From Okapia johnstoni (Eukaryota; Chordata; Mammalia; Artiodactyla; Giraffidae): a stretch of DNA of 64,000 bases. Every line of letters begins with the position of its first letter. Position 1 is the stretch's first letter. Made by a program: the position numbers and the translations under genes. The notes below the pieces were generated by a model, which saw only the letters and a list, made by a program, of their open reading frames with translations, searched no databases and was not told the DNA's origin. Below are positions 36,480-47,634 of the stretch, in pieces. The stretch covers positions 116,462,501 to 116,526,500 of the forward strand of contig CM044308.1 of the NCBI GenBank assembly GCA_024291935.2. The letters are read 5' to 3'.

Positions 36480-37060
36480 CTTTCCAAGCAGAAAATCCCA
36501 AGTCCTAACAATGGTCTCCAAGTCCCTGTATGATCCAACCATGTCTTCCACCTCCCCCCTACCTCATTGACTTCATCTGCTACTGCTCCCGTCACTCCAC
36601 TTAGCCACGCTGGCTTCCTCATGGATCCTCAGACTGACCCGTATGCTGCCACCTCAGGGCCTTGGAATTGGCTGTTTCTCACATGTGGGATGTTCCTCCT
36701 CCCAATTGCTGTATCTACATGACTCACTGCCTCCTTCAGGCCTTTGGTAAAAGAGGACTTTTCTGATAAGGCCACCTCACTCTACTCCCAGTATTCTTGA
36801 TCCCCTCTACCCTTATTTTTCCCCCACCCCCAGAGCACTTATCCATTTTAAATACTGTTTATTGTACTTAATTTATTTTCGCCTCTCCCCCCTCCCACCA
36901 CCCCCACCCACCCACTGCCTCCTGACTGGAACGCAGACTTCAAAAGGGCAACAGTTTTTGTCTTAGTTTTTTTTTTTCCTTCACTGACTTATCCCCCAGT
37001 GCCTGGAACAATGCCTGGCACATAGTGGGTGTTTAATAAATATTTGTTGTTGAATGAATC
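36480..37060 (+). mobile_element. LINE2 (L2) 3' region
   Basis: The whole L2 3' layout is visible: CCACTTAGCCACGCTGGC, CTCAGGGCCTTGGAATTGGC, ACTTTTCTGATAAGGCCACC, AGAGCACTTATCCATTTTAA, CCCCAGTGCCTGGAACAATG and GCACATAGTGGGTGTTTAAT, ending ATTTGTTGTTGAATGAA. A T-run and CCCACC-rich stretch (36880-36990) interrupt it. Confidence 0.85.
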
Positions 37061-38142
37061 TTTTTGCTTTCATTTAGGAAAGTGTTTACAAGTATCTAGT
37101 GCCTCCAGTTCTTGAACCAGACTTAGCAAGGCCATCTCTTCATCATAGCAAACGGTGTCCCTAAACACACTCTCTGCCTCTTGTTTCTTAGTGCCCTTGC
37201 AGTCTGCCCACTGTCCATTTAATACCCTTTTACCTGGCTGGGTCAGGTCCTGGTTTAATCTGAGGGCTACAATCACAAATTCGTTTTTCTCTCAAGTGGG
37301 CAGACAAACATTAGAAGCTACTGCTTTCTTTACTCTGTTGATTGATATTTCAAAAGGCAAGATCACAGCACATTAATGGACCTTATTTCCAGGACTGGCG
37401 ATATAACTAGGATAATAGAACATGTGACTGTTCTAACATTTAGGGAACTTTTTCTGTTACTAACCTATGTTTTTTGTGCCACTTCAAAATAAAAACAAAT
37501 TGTCACCACACAACTATCAAACCATTATCTTAATACCATCAAATTATTTGTGTAATATTCTCAGAATAACTTTGGAAACTCAAGGATGCTCTGTAAGTGT
37601 CTCAGAGCCCCAGGGAAAAGCAGAATCGTTCAGATATCTGACAGGAAATGGAGCTGAGCAAACCTCTTTTTCTGGGATACCAGAAAGAAGCCTATCTGTT
37701 TCCTAATTCTGATGGAAGTAAAGTGATAAGGAGGCACACTTTGAAAGGAAGGGCAAAGAGGGATGTCTTTGGCCCGTGGATGAATCTCATCACTCATTTT
37801 TTGCTTTCAGAAAATAGTTCTTTTCAAATAATACTCAAAACAGTCTAACTTTTGCCTTTACAAGGGAAGAAAATTTTAAAAGCTAATGGTCTGGCACTTC
37901 CCAATTTCAGATTTTTCTGCATGTGCTCAGAAGAATTTGCTTTTTTGGGAATGGGTGTGGTTATTTATCAGTTCAGAGGTAAGCAGTGAAAAGATTGGAA
38001 ATCCTAAACTGAAATTCACTGTGGGATGGATGAGGTGTCACATGCTGGCACTGGAGGTTGTCCTGAGAGTTGAAGGGTTTGAGTTCAACCTGACTCTGTG
38101 GTTCAGCTGGCTTTAGTGGTGGCTTTGGGTGGACTTCAAAAA

Positions 38143-38204
38143 GAAGCTTCTTGAAAGAGTCCCTCCACATTTCGAAGCTTCGTGAAAGAGTCCCTCCACA
38201 GAGG
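38143..38204 (+). repeat. Short tandem duplication, 31-base period
   Basis: A block starting GAAGCTTCTTGAAAGAGTCC at 38143 recurs at 38174 as GAAGCTTCGTGAAAGAGTCC. The first 27 bases match except for one substitution. I see two copies only. Confidence 0.85.
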
Positions 38205-38696
38205 CAGTCTTTCATGAAAATTGTGACCTTTCTACTTTTTTCCAAATGGCTTTGAAGGAGACAGGAATGCTTTTTTTTTTTAAACCTTCTGACTAATCCT
38301 GTTATCTTAAAATGTATATTATGGGAGTGGGTCTAGTAAGGTCTTTACAACCTTGAGACATTCTTTTGATTTATTGTAATAACCAATTAAAAAGTATATA
38401 ATTCCCTTGCTAAGACTAGGGATTGGGGCACTTTCTGTCCCCTTCTGATGTCTATGTCAGAAGCTTTGTCTGTCCCTTTCTCACTTTAATAAAACTCTAC
38501 TACACACACACACACAAAATAAAGCAGTACTTGAGAGTCTAACTTAAGTTGCAAAGAATTACAGAATTTGATTCCAGTAGTTCTAACCCTGCTGTGCTTT
38601 GGGGTTCTTCTAGTGTATACAGCTTTTGGAGACTATCATTCTGATTTACTCCTGCCTAAATCAGAGGTTTTTAACAGCTTTTTGTTTGCTTGTTTT

Positions 38697-39031
38697 AATA
38701 TATTATTTATTTATTTATTTTTGGCTGTACTGGGTCTTCATTGCTTTGCACGGGCTGTGGCAAGCAGGGGCTACTTTTTGTTGCCATGCCCAGGCTTTTC
38801 ATCACGGTGTCTTGTGGAGCATGGACTCTAGGGCACACAGGCTTCAGTAGCTGCAGCATGTGGGCTCAGTAGTTGCAGTTCCCAGGCTCTCGAGCTTGGA
38901 CTCAATAGATGTGGCACACGGGCTTAGTTGCTCCATGGCATGTGGGATCTTTCTGAACCAGGAATGCAGGAGAATCCATGTCTCCTACATTGGCAGGTGG
39001 ATTCTTTACCACTGAACCGCCAGGGAATCCC
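38697..39031 (-). mobile_element. CHR-type SINE, long form
   Basis: The complement starts GGGATTCCCTGGCGGTTCAG, then AAGAATCCACCTGCCAATGT, and continues through the longer CHR body (GGCTTAGTTGCTCC, CAGTAGTTGCAG, CATGGACTCTAGGGCAC seen on the + strand). It ends in an AAATAAATAAATAAAT-type tail. At about 335 bases it is close to full length. Confidence 0.88.
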
Positions 39032-39270
39032 AATTTTTAAGTTTAATCCGAGAGTCTTCTAAACCAATGTCTATCTGTACCTCTTTACATCTTAATCTTC
39101 TCTTCGGTGTTCTGGCAATTTAATCTGCCTACATCCCAGTTCATGGTGTAAACTGTGTGGGAGGTTTCTGAGACTGAGATTAAGCAGATTACATGACAGA
39201 ATGGGGACTCTGGGAGAAGTCAGAGCTACATCAGCTTTAGTAGCTTTTGGTTTCTCCTCACCTTTCAAAA

Positions 39271-39531
39271 GGAGAAGGAAATGGCAGTGCACTGCATTAT
39301 TCTTGCCTAGAGAGTCCCGTGGACAGAGGAGCCTGGTGGGCTGCTCTCCATGGGGTCGCACAGAGTCGGGCATGACTGAAGCGACTTAGCTGCATGCATT
39401 GGAGAAGGCAGGGCCAACCCACTCCAGTATTCTTGCCTGGAGAATCCCAGGGATGGAGGAGCCTGGTGGGCTGCTGTCTATGGGGTTGCACAGAGTCAGA
39501 CACGACTGAAGTGACTTAGCAGCAGCAGCAA
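39271..39531 (+). mobile_element. Bov-A2 SINE (dimer) with target duplications
   Basis: Two Bov-A units in tandem, each GGAGAAGG through GACTGAAGYGACTTAGC, with a short (AGC)n tail. It is flanked by identical CACCTTTCAAAA at 39259-39270 and 39532-39543, a 12-base target site duplication that defines both ends. Confidence 0.95.
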
Positions 39532-40080
39532 CACCTTTCAAAAACAAGTCTCATGAAGAGAGCTTGTTTCTTAGGTTCTCGTTGCCATTCTAAAACCCAA
39601 TACTTATGAGTACCACTAGAAGATTTATAGTTTAAGAGATCATCTGGGGGTCTCTTCAGAGCTTTCCTTTCTATTCTGAAATCCTCTGTTCTGTAAAGAG
39701 GTACAGATAAACGTTAGTTAGCCTTGGAAATATCAAATGCTGAAGTGCCAGTTGTTGCCCAAGAAATTAGGGATTTGAAGCTACTCCTTTTATTGGGACG
39801 AGTGGAACCTGTCAAATTTTCCCTGTAAAGGACTCTACTGGCCACATACTCTTAACAGTGAAAGTAAACAAGTATGGCTTTTATCTATCATAAACAGCAG
39901 ACAGGCACTCTATGAGGGCTGTTCAACTGCCATATGATCCATCTGATCTATTGTGTGCACTAGGAAAAAAAAATAGAGGGTTCTTGGTTGAATCTTAGCC
40001 TTAGAAGTAAACTAAAGATGCTGCTTCAAGTTAAAATGTAATTAGTATTGGAGGAAAGTAAATTGTTATTTTCTATGGTG

Positions 40081-40302
40081 GATGGTGGCACTAGTGGTAA
40101 AGAATCCACCTGCAATGCAGGAGACGTAGGAGATGGCGGATTCGATCCCTGGGTCAGGCAAATCCCCTGGAGAAGAGTATGGCAACCCACTCCAGTATTC
40201 TTGCCTGGAGAATCCCCATGGGCAGAGGAGCCTGGGAGCCACAGTCCATAGGGTCGCACAAAGTTGATCACAAGTGAAGTGACTTAGCACACACGCATGG
40301 TG
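40081..40302 (+). mobile_element. Bov-tA SINE
   Basis: GTGGTAAAGAATCCACCTGC, AATGCAGGAGACGTAGGAGA, GATTCGATCCCTGGGTCAGG and AACCCACTCCAGTATTCTTG, ending GTGAAGTGACTTAGCACACA. A frame of 67 codons across it is SINE-derived. Confidence 0.92.
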
Positions 40303-41595
40303 AGTTGCTTGCCTATTCCTGCTAAATTTTTAACTACTCAGACACTGTCAAATATTATAGATAGACCTGTTTCGTCAGGATGTCTCTGAGAGGTCTCAGG
40401 TAGTTTATTGGTCAGTAGGGTTTGAAATGGAAGACCATATTTAAGCTAAAAATGGTAGATATTTTTTCACATTGACTGGGAATGCAGCACTGCAGGTAGA
40501 TTTAACTCCAGCAGCTAGCAGAGAGCCTCTTCTGCTTGAGTCTCAGATGGCATATCAGACAGTTGGAGGCAGTATCATTAAAAACCTGTCACTCAGAGCC
40601 TTTCCTCTAGGCTCTGTTGACTACATAGTGTGGTGCTTAAAACACATCTGAATCATCATTCCTCAGACAACTGGTGATGGTTGGCGTCACTGCCTGGTCC
40701 TCAGTTGGACCAGCCTGCAAATAATCTTTTTCAAAGCTAAATAGGGAGGAGGAAAAAAGGGGGAAAAAATTCCTCAGAGACTGGGAAAGGTCACAAATGA
40801 CGTCATGGAAGAGTAGATGATATACTCTCAAAGGTGAGCGGTGTACCACTTGACTTGAATTTCCTTGTGGCAGTGCCTCCTGTGGTGATCTGTGGGGAGA
40901 GGTGTAGATAGAGGCCGCATTTGCCAGAGTTCAGACGGAGTTCATCTCGTACCTTTTTATAGCACTTTTCAGCGCACTGGAACAAGGTTAGAATATTAAT
41001 TCAGCCTGCTGGTCTCCAGCTGTGCTGCCAGAAAGAGGCTGCAGCCCCTGCAGCAGGCTTTCTACACTACGGAGAGAGACTAATTGCTGGTTACAGGCTG
41101 AAGCTGACAGGCTGCTCTTTCCCTAGCAGCCACTGAAAGTAACTTGTAAAACTCATTATTGTTACTAAGCATTTCTAGCCCGCTTTTGTGTTTTCCAAGT
41201 GCCTCATAATCATTTCTTTTTGCTCTTCCTATTGATGTCGCTGAGAAGCAAGTTAATATTGTGTGTCCCCATGTTGCTCGTGGCAGACCGAAGGAACACA
41301 GGATTAGGTAATCTGGTTCTTGGTACCATCTGGGCTCTGCTTTAGGCATCCTCAGAGCAGAAACTGAGGTGTGCACCCTGTTCCTAAGCTCACTGAGCCC
41401 ACTTCCTCGCTGCTTGCTTTATAATTCAGTGAGTGAGTATTTAGGGCTTTTATATTTTTTGGCTGCAGCTTACAGAAGAGGTACATTTTGCATAGTGTAT
41501 TCACACATACAGTACATAAAACTGAAACAGTTTCAGGAACCATTACTTACTCTTAGTGAGATACAGTATGACATTTTCTATTCTATTACTTATTT

Positions 41596-41691
41596 GCCCA
41601 CACTGTGCGGAATTTCCTTGACCAGGAATCGAACTCATGTCCCCTGAAGTGTAAGCATGAGTCTTAACCACTGGACCTCTAGGGAAGTCCC
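41596..41691 (-). mobile_element. CHR-type SINE, short
   Basis: The complement reads GGGACTTCCCTAGAGGTCCA, GTGGTTAAGACTCATGC, GAGTTCGATTCCTGGTCAAG. TTCTATTAC on the left and TTCTATTAT on the right are likely target duplications. Confidence 0.85.
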
Positions 41692-42129
41692 TTCTATTAT
41701 ATTTTTTGTGCCAGTTATGTCCCACTAAACAAATTTTAAGAACCACCAATTGGTCGTGACCCATAGTGTTTAAAACCACCTTGTCAAGAAGTACTTGAGG
41801 CTGAAGAATACACATGGTATATTCTCCTGGAGCATCAGTTTTGTTTAAAGGTAAATGAAGAAGCACATTTAATATTAAAACACTTGGATTCATTATGTGA
41901 TAGCACAGAAGTTCAAAGAAATTTTCTTCTTATGGGCTACTTCATACTGTGCCTGTAATCCTGGTCCTTACCCCTACCGCCACCCCAGTATATATTCCAT
42001 TCTTTCTTCCTCTGTTAAAGGAAGTACACTGGGAAAAACTTGAGAAGTACTGTCCTTTTGGAAACTTTAGTCCAAGTTCATGTCTTGTGTAAGCCCAGTG
42101 GCTGTCAGGAACTTAGAGCCATGTATTTT

Positions 42130-43830
42130 ACACTCATTATTCTTACTGAGCCTTTACACTATGCCAGTCACTGTTTCAGAAACAGAATAGAGTAGTAAAC
42201 AAGAGACAAAAATCCCTTACCTTGTGGAACTTGCATTTTACTGGAGGTGCATTATGTGGCACAGGGACAGGCAGTGCACCAACAAATCAGTAAAAATGTG
42301 TGAAAGATAAGAGCAATGGGAGAAAAAGCAGAGCCTGAGCTAGGGAGTCCTGGAGGTGGAGATTGGATGGTATGATTTCATAAATACGTTGGTCATGTAA
42401 GACCTACATGAGAAGATAATGATTAAAGCAAGACCTAAAGGAGGCCAGAATAAGCCTTGCAGATTTCTGGTGGAAGAGAATTTCAGACAGAAGAAACAAC
42501 AAAAGGTTATGAGATAGGAGCATGCCTGGTGTGTGCAAGGCACAGCAGCTGGCTCCCATGGCTGACGCAAGAGTCCCAGCATGTGACAGCAGAGAGGTAA
42601 CAGGCATCTGACCATAGGCAGTTATAACTTTGGGAAATCATTGGAGGCTCAAACACAGAGATAACTATGAACTGACCTACATTTTAAGATCACTCTGATG
42701 CTGTGTTGAGAATAGGCTGGGAACCTAGGTGTTGAAGGTGGAGAAGACGAGTGCAGAAGCAGAGACACCATAGAAAGCTTTGCAGTATTTCATTTACTGG
42801 GTTTGGAAAATCAGCAGGAGGTTCCATTTAGGGATGAGGAGAGGAGATCAAGAATTTGGTTTTGGACATGTTCGTTTTGAGGTATCTATTAGTTGTCCAG
42901 GTGAAGATACTAAGCAGGCAGTTGGGTATGTATGTGATAACTGATTTGCCACCGGTAGGCTGGACATCACTGAGAAAGCTGTTAGAGAGTACTTCTCCAG
43001 CTTGTCCGGATTATGTCTGTCTGCTCTGTACCTGTTGGGATAGTGAATTTCAAAATAAGACAAAGAACTCCCCTTTCTCCCTCTGAAGCAATCAATATCA
43101 TACTATAAGGTTTACTTAGTTCTATTTCAGAGTAGCTGCCATCTGGGTTAAAATTGAACTGGCTTCATACTGTGTTTTCCTTGATTCTTTTTTTGGCCTG
43201 GACTCCCGAAGAGTAATTCGCATATTCTTAGAGACTCTCGTATTCTTTGGGTTGTGATCTACCACCTGTGTTATTTTTCCTCCACATCTGGATGCTATTT
43301 TAGTTCAGTGATTTGAAACCACGTGAACCCACATGTCATCCTGTTGCCGCATCCTTGCCCTATCATGTATCCATATGCCTGATGAGCCGTGTTAGTGGTG
43401 AAATTATGTTTTGCCTATGAGTGATAGGTTTAAAAAAAAAAGGTTGAGAAACTGGTGTTTCATTCCATTTGCTCAACTTCTTCCCTTTAATGAAAGGGAA
43501 CAAATATTTATTTGTTGAGTCACTAGGATGCGAGTGAAGGTGAGAGCCCCTGCATGATCGTTGTGTTGTGGGTGAGGCAGAGATAAATGCTTATTTATGC
43601 TACGTGGAAGTGCATGGAGAGGAATTAGAACCTTCCTGAGAAATCCTTGTCAAGCTTGAACTAAATCTTCAGATTAAATAGATATTTTCCAGGTAGATTA
43701 AGCTTTAGGAAAAGAACATATTAAGCAGAAAGAACAACACAGTGTTTGGGGAGCAGGAAGTTATTTTGATATGCTTGAAGAAATGGACTAGAGAGATAGG
43801 CAGGGGCCACATCCAAGGGAACCATATACA
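42130..43830 (-). mobile_element. LINE2 (L2) fragments, antisense
   Basis: The complement of L2 is recognisable in GTAGTAAACAAGAGACAAAA, AATCCCTTACCTTGTGGAAC, GCAAGACCTAAAGGAGGCC, TTTTGGACATGTTCGTTTTG and GGCAGTTGGGTATGTATG, then in a second block at 43500-43830. An hAT relic (43298-43456) splits it. Open frames here have no independent support. Confidence 0.65.
43298..43456. mobile_element. Possible hAT DNA transposon relic
   Basis: It is bounded by CAGTGATTTGAAACC on the left and GGTTGAGAAACTGGTG on the right, which are approximate complements of each other and resemble hAT termini. The interior is unassigned. Confidence 0.4.
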
Positions 43831-44224
43831 TTTGAAATAAATGCACTTCTAGCCTGCATTTTACAGGCTACGTTTTACTCTACAAAAGAGTAAAAGTTTG
43901 AGAGCAGCAAAATGCACATTTTGAAGAGCTGATGTAGTAGAGATGAACCGCTTCTTCCAAGGAGTGCTCTGTGCAGTTGATCCTATAAGGAGAGGATGTT
44001 TGACCAGGAGCACAGTCGCAAGAGGAATCATTAAGCTAACAGTTTCCCAGTAAGCCTTTCTTAAAAAATCTCTCCTGATATCTCTTATTAGCATAGTTGT
44101 AATACTACATTTGAGCATGTGTAAGATTTCAGATAAGTCTAATGTGGTAATCCTTAATTACGAAAAATTCTGAGTAAAGTGTACAGCAGAAAATGGTGAA
44201 AGAAAAGGGAACTTTTCTTTAGGA

Positions 44225-44415
44225 AACATTTGTTAACAGTACTTAACTGTAAGTCAGGCACCGTTCTAAGTGCTCTGCAAATATTAACTTGCCTCGTAAC
44301 GATCCCATGCGTTTAGTGCTGTGGTTACCTCAGTTCTTTAGGCAAGAGACTGAGCTGAGTACACCTGCCTCAGGTCACACAGCTAGTAAGGAACAGAGGC
44401 AGCATTTGAAATCAG
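44225..44415 (-). mobile_element. MIR SINE
   Basis: Complement of MIR in order: CAGGCACCGTTCTAAGTGC, AAATATTAACTTGCCTCG, AGTTCTTTAGGCAAGAGACT, CTCAGGTCACACAGCTAGTA, AGGAACAGAGGCAGCATTTG, AAATCAGGTGGTCTGG. Nearly the complete element. Confidence 0.85.
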
Positions 44416-46089
44416 GTGGTCTGGTCTGGTTCCTGAGTCCATATTCAGAACCACTGTGTCTGCTGCCACCAATTTGGGTGTGCCTGCTTCTCAGAGAATT
44501 TATAGAGCAGGAGACCCAGGGATAGGCTTTAGGGTGTCCTGAAACCCCTGAAGTTTTGGTGGAAACGTTGCATGTACAGTTTGCAAAAAAAAGGTCCCTG
44601 ACTTTCATGTGTTTGTCAAAAAGTCCTCAGGGCAGAATAGTTTAGCACTGCTGACCTAGAAGAGCTTTTCACTACTTTTCCATGGTTAAAGGGCTCCAGT
44701 TGGTTTAAGGATTCCCTGAGAAGCACAGGCTATTTATAAGCCCAAGCAGACTTCCTAGGTAACATTGTTCTAAATTAATTACTTGTCTGGTTGATCTTCT
44801 TAGAAACTTTTTCAAAAAATAGGTGTGCCAGGTCCCAGATTTAGGAATTGGTTTATTTGTTTGTTTTTTAAATACAGGATGGAGTCGAAGATTCTGTTTT
44901 GAAAAATTTCTCCAGATGATTCTAATATAAGTCTTCGATTATCTCCTGGAGGATATATAACCCACACGAGCCCACTTGTACCACATCCAGTTTGCACTTC
45001 TGAATGCCCTTTTCAGAGCCTGGCACTCCCTCAAGGTCTTCTTGGTGCCTTTATTTGAAATAAAGAGTTCCCCTTCTCTTAACTGCTGAGTACCAGATGA
45101 ATTAGAAAATACCTCCTTCCCAGAGACCTGCAGCTGGTATAATCTTTTGAAGTGATGCTCTAGTACATCTTAAAGAATGTCTAAGGTCCCTCTCTCCTGA
45201 GGTTAGGTACCCTGCTTATATTCACCAGACTCAAGCTTTTGGGGACTCCTACTGTCTCAGCATTTTGGCCATCAGATTATGTGATAGAGATTAGAAACTC
45301 CTGGGGGTTGATAACTGAAAGCTTCAATGCTCAAGTTTCAAGGAAAGTAACTTGATAAATTCTTCTGGGAAGGAGTAGAAAGATATCAAGTAGATACACC
45401 CAAACCAAATTATGAAGGATGAAATAAAGTTACTGTTTAAAGTGGGGAAGATGTGTTGATAAGGGTAGACATTTGCCCCCAAGAAGGTGGGAGGAGAATG
45501 GTGGTGCTAGATAAGCACTTTTTACCTTTATTTTTTTTAAGAGAAATAGTCATGGTTACTGATTGTAAAACTCACCCAGAGAAATATTTTTCTGTGGCAT
45601 CAAGAGCATAGATAGGAAAATCACCAGTGACAGAAACCAGTGGGAAGCGTGGTTTCCAGCAGTTTTTCTCCTATGTCTCCCCTCAAACATACTTGCTTCT
45701 TATAATCTGCCTCAGCATAGTCTGTTTCTGAATGGAGACACTAACAATATTGCCCTGAAACACAAGAATTATACTTATTGTAGCTTTTTAAAAAATATAT
45801 AAACAGCTCCCTCTGGATTGAGCAGGCCATGGTAGAATCACAGCCTGCGCACATCCAGAAGTTTGTGTTGTGAGAAGAAAACTCATTTCTTCATTCACTC
45901 AAAGGCTTTTCCTTCTTAGAGTCACAAGATTTACAAGTGTTTGACCCAAACTTTTCTAGCCATATGACTTAAGAAGTAAGAGTGTATAAAAGAAAGCACT
46001 TTAAAACTCACGTCAGAAAAAAGGTAAGGGCATTATGACCCCAGTTATTGTGGAGAGAGAAGAATCAAAGTGTAGAGTCAAATTTGCAT

Positions 46090-46260
46090 TTGAATCCTGG
46101 TTTTTCTGTGTGCTTGCAATGTGGCCCTGAATGTTACTTAATCTTTTAGTTCCTCATCAGGAAAATGAGAGGGGAGTACCAGTTACTACTTTGTTTGGGA
46201 TAGTTATAATGAGGATTAGAAATACTGCCATTAACAGGTACTTAGTAAGTGATAGCAGCA
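46090..46260 (+). mobile_element. MIR SINE
   Basis: TTTGAATCCTGGTTTTTCTG, TGTGGCCCTGAATGTTACTT, TTCCTCATCAGGAAAATGAG, TAATGAGGATTAGAAATAC and AGGTACTTAGTAAGTG follow the MIR consensus in sense orientation. Confidence 0.75.
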
Positions 46261-46536
46261 GCTACTCCTAAAATAACTGAATAGATTATTACAGGTATAG
46301 AATTTATGCCTTGAATTCATCCCTGCTGGAGTGAGGCAGAGTTGCAGGTTGTTGATCAGTGGAGTAAGTGTGGACATGCTTTGCAGTATATCGGCTGGTG
46401 TGTCTTGATTTGAGGTTTCCTGCACTGCCTAAAAGAGGAAGGAAATTGGGTGGTATATTTCTAGACAGTAACTGTTCTTTCCCTCCTACCTGGCTTCTTA
46501 TGATGTCCTAATTTTCCCTTCCTACTTTGCTGGCAG

Positions 46537-46621
46537 GTGGCTGTGAAAAACAATATTGATGTCTTCTACTTCAGCTGCCTCATCCCACTCAACGTGCTTT
46601 TTGTAGAAGATGGCAAAATGG
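46537..46621 (+). CDS. AP2B1: AP2B1 exon: end of sandwich subdomain with Tyr815 (residues 805-833)
   Basis: 85 coding bases, entering in phase 0 and leaving with the G of Glu833. It encodes VAVKNNIDVFYFSCLIPLNV and then LFVEDGKM. Tyr815 (TAC at 46567-46569) is the key residue of the sandwich side site, which from the literature binds clathrin heavy chain and accessory proteins such as Eps15 and AP180. The acceptor is GCTGGCAG and the donor GTAAGT at 46622. An ATG-initiated frame runs on into the intron to 46776 but is only read-through of the true exon. Confidence 0.97.
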
Positions 46622-46879
46622 GTAAGTATGTCCTCCTGTCCTGCCAAATATACCTTTGCCCTTCCCCTGAACGTCAGGTAGAGCATATCCCCAGAAGTTC
46701 AACTTATTTTGAGGTTAAAAAAATGGGGGATGGCTATTCTAAAGCTCTGATAACTGCTAATTATGTATTCGCCTGAGTCACAGTTGATCTTGCTGTGCTG
46801 TTGGTCTTTAAATCACAATGCCCACTGTCTGAATAAGCCAGTCACCACAGCAGACAGTAAGTGGCTTGGTGACAAGTAG

Positions 46880-47060
46880 ATGTGGATTGGAAGCTCACCT
46901 TGGCTGTTGGTTAGCTTTGTGACTATAGCGAGATGCTTCATTTTTTTGAGTTTCAGTTTCCACGTTTACAAAGCAGAAATAGTTTTTTGTAATGACTTGA
47001 GATACTACGTGCAGGTTTTAGCACTTAGCCTTGTCCTGAGTTCTTACTGTCTGAAGATAG
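46880..47060 (+). mobile_element. MIR SINE
   Basis: GGTTAGCTTTGTGACTATAG, GAGTTTCAGTTTCCACGTTT, ACAAAGCAGAAATAG and GTTTTAGCACTTAGCC follow MIR in sense order. Confidence 0.65.
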
Positions 47061-47199
47061 GAATTCAGTAATTTATAATAAATTGTTAGTACTCCCCATG
47101 TGGTGGTTGATATTTCTCTCTTCCCTTACTTAGGAAACCACCAGCTAATAAAACTAGCTTATATTGATACATATTAAGTTGTATTGGCATTTTATTGGT

Positions 47200-47335
47200 T
47201 TGATTCTTACAATAACTCTTTGGGTAGTGTAGGCAGGTATAATATATGATGAAATTAAGGATCAGAAAGGTCACAAGACTTACCCAAAGTCACCTAAATA
47301 GGAAAACTGGAGCCAAAACAACCCTAGATGTAAAG
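47200..47335 (-). mobile_element. MIR SINE fragment
   Basis: Complement pattern: TACAATAACTCTTTGGGTAG, ATTAAGGATCAGAAAGGTC, CTTACCCAAAGTCACCTAAA, ACTGGAGCCAAAACAACCC. Confidence 0.6.
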
Positions 47336-47547
47336 TCCTTCCCAGTGTATCTTAGTGCAACTCATGAGGGATTAATTGACCTGGAGTGTGGCATTTCTGC
47401 ATAGCTAAGCATTGGCTCCAGTCTCAGACTGCCACTGGCTGTACTGCTGGAGCCAGCACTCCAAAGGAGAAATGGTACAAGGGCTTAGATGTCAGACTGT
47501 TGCCAGATTGTGCACAGCCAGCCTTTACCTCTGCTTCCCCCAAACAG

Positions 47548-47634
47548 AGCGCCAAGTCTTCCTTGCAACATGGAAGGATATTCCCAATGAAAATGAACTT
47601 CAGTTTCAGATTAAGGAATGTCATTTAAATGCTG
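47548..47634 (+). CDS. AP2B1: AP2B1 exon: platform subdomain with Trp841 (residues 833-862)
   Basis: 87 coding bases. It begins with AG of Glu833 and ends with G of Asp862. It encodes RQVFLATWKDIPNENELQFQ and then IKECHLNA. Trp841 (TGG at 47571-47573) sits in the platform pocket that, from the literature, receives helical DxxFxxFxxxR-type motifs of beta-arrestin, ARH and epsin. The acceptor is CCCCCAAACAG and the donor GTGAGT at 47635. Overlapping open frames in other phases (47386-47642) are shadows. Confidence 0.97.

Larger units (their letters stand above)
26097..46536 (+). other. AP2B1: AP2B1 large intron (about 20.4 kb)
   Basis: Runs from GTTAGA to TGGCAG. It contains an L1 5'-end-like relic, CHR SINEs, a BovB fragment, a dispersed old antisense L1 with a Bov-tA in it, an hAT relic, L2 copies on both strands, two Bov-A-type SINEs and MIRs. 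Long stretches remain unassigned: 28090-30050, 32180-36470, 37060-38690, 40310-41590 and 44420-46090. I see no credible open reading frame or RNA gene in them. Confidence 0.85.
46622..47547 (+). other. AP2B1: AP2B1 short intron at the sandwich/platform boundary
   Basis: 926 bases from GTAAGT to CAAACAG. It contains two MIR pieces in opposite orientation and nothing else that I recognise. Confidence 0.88.

Noticed and set aside
39271..39531. Regular spacing of repeated blocks that might suggest a CRISPR-like array
   Set aside because: The two repeated units are Bov-A monomers of a Bov-A2 dimer in a mammalian intron.
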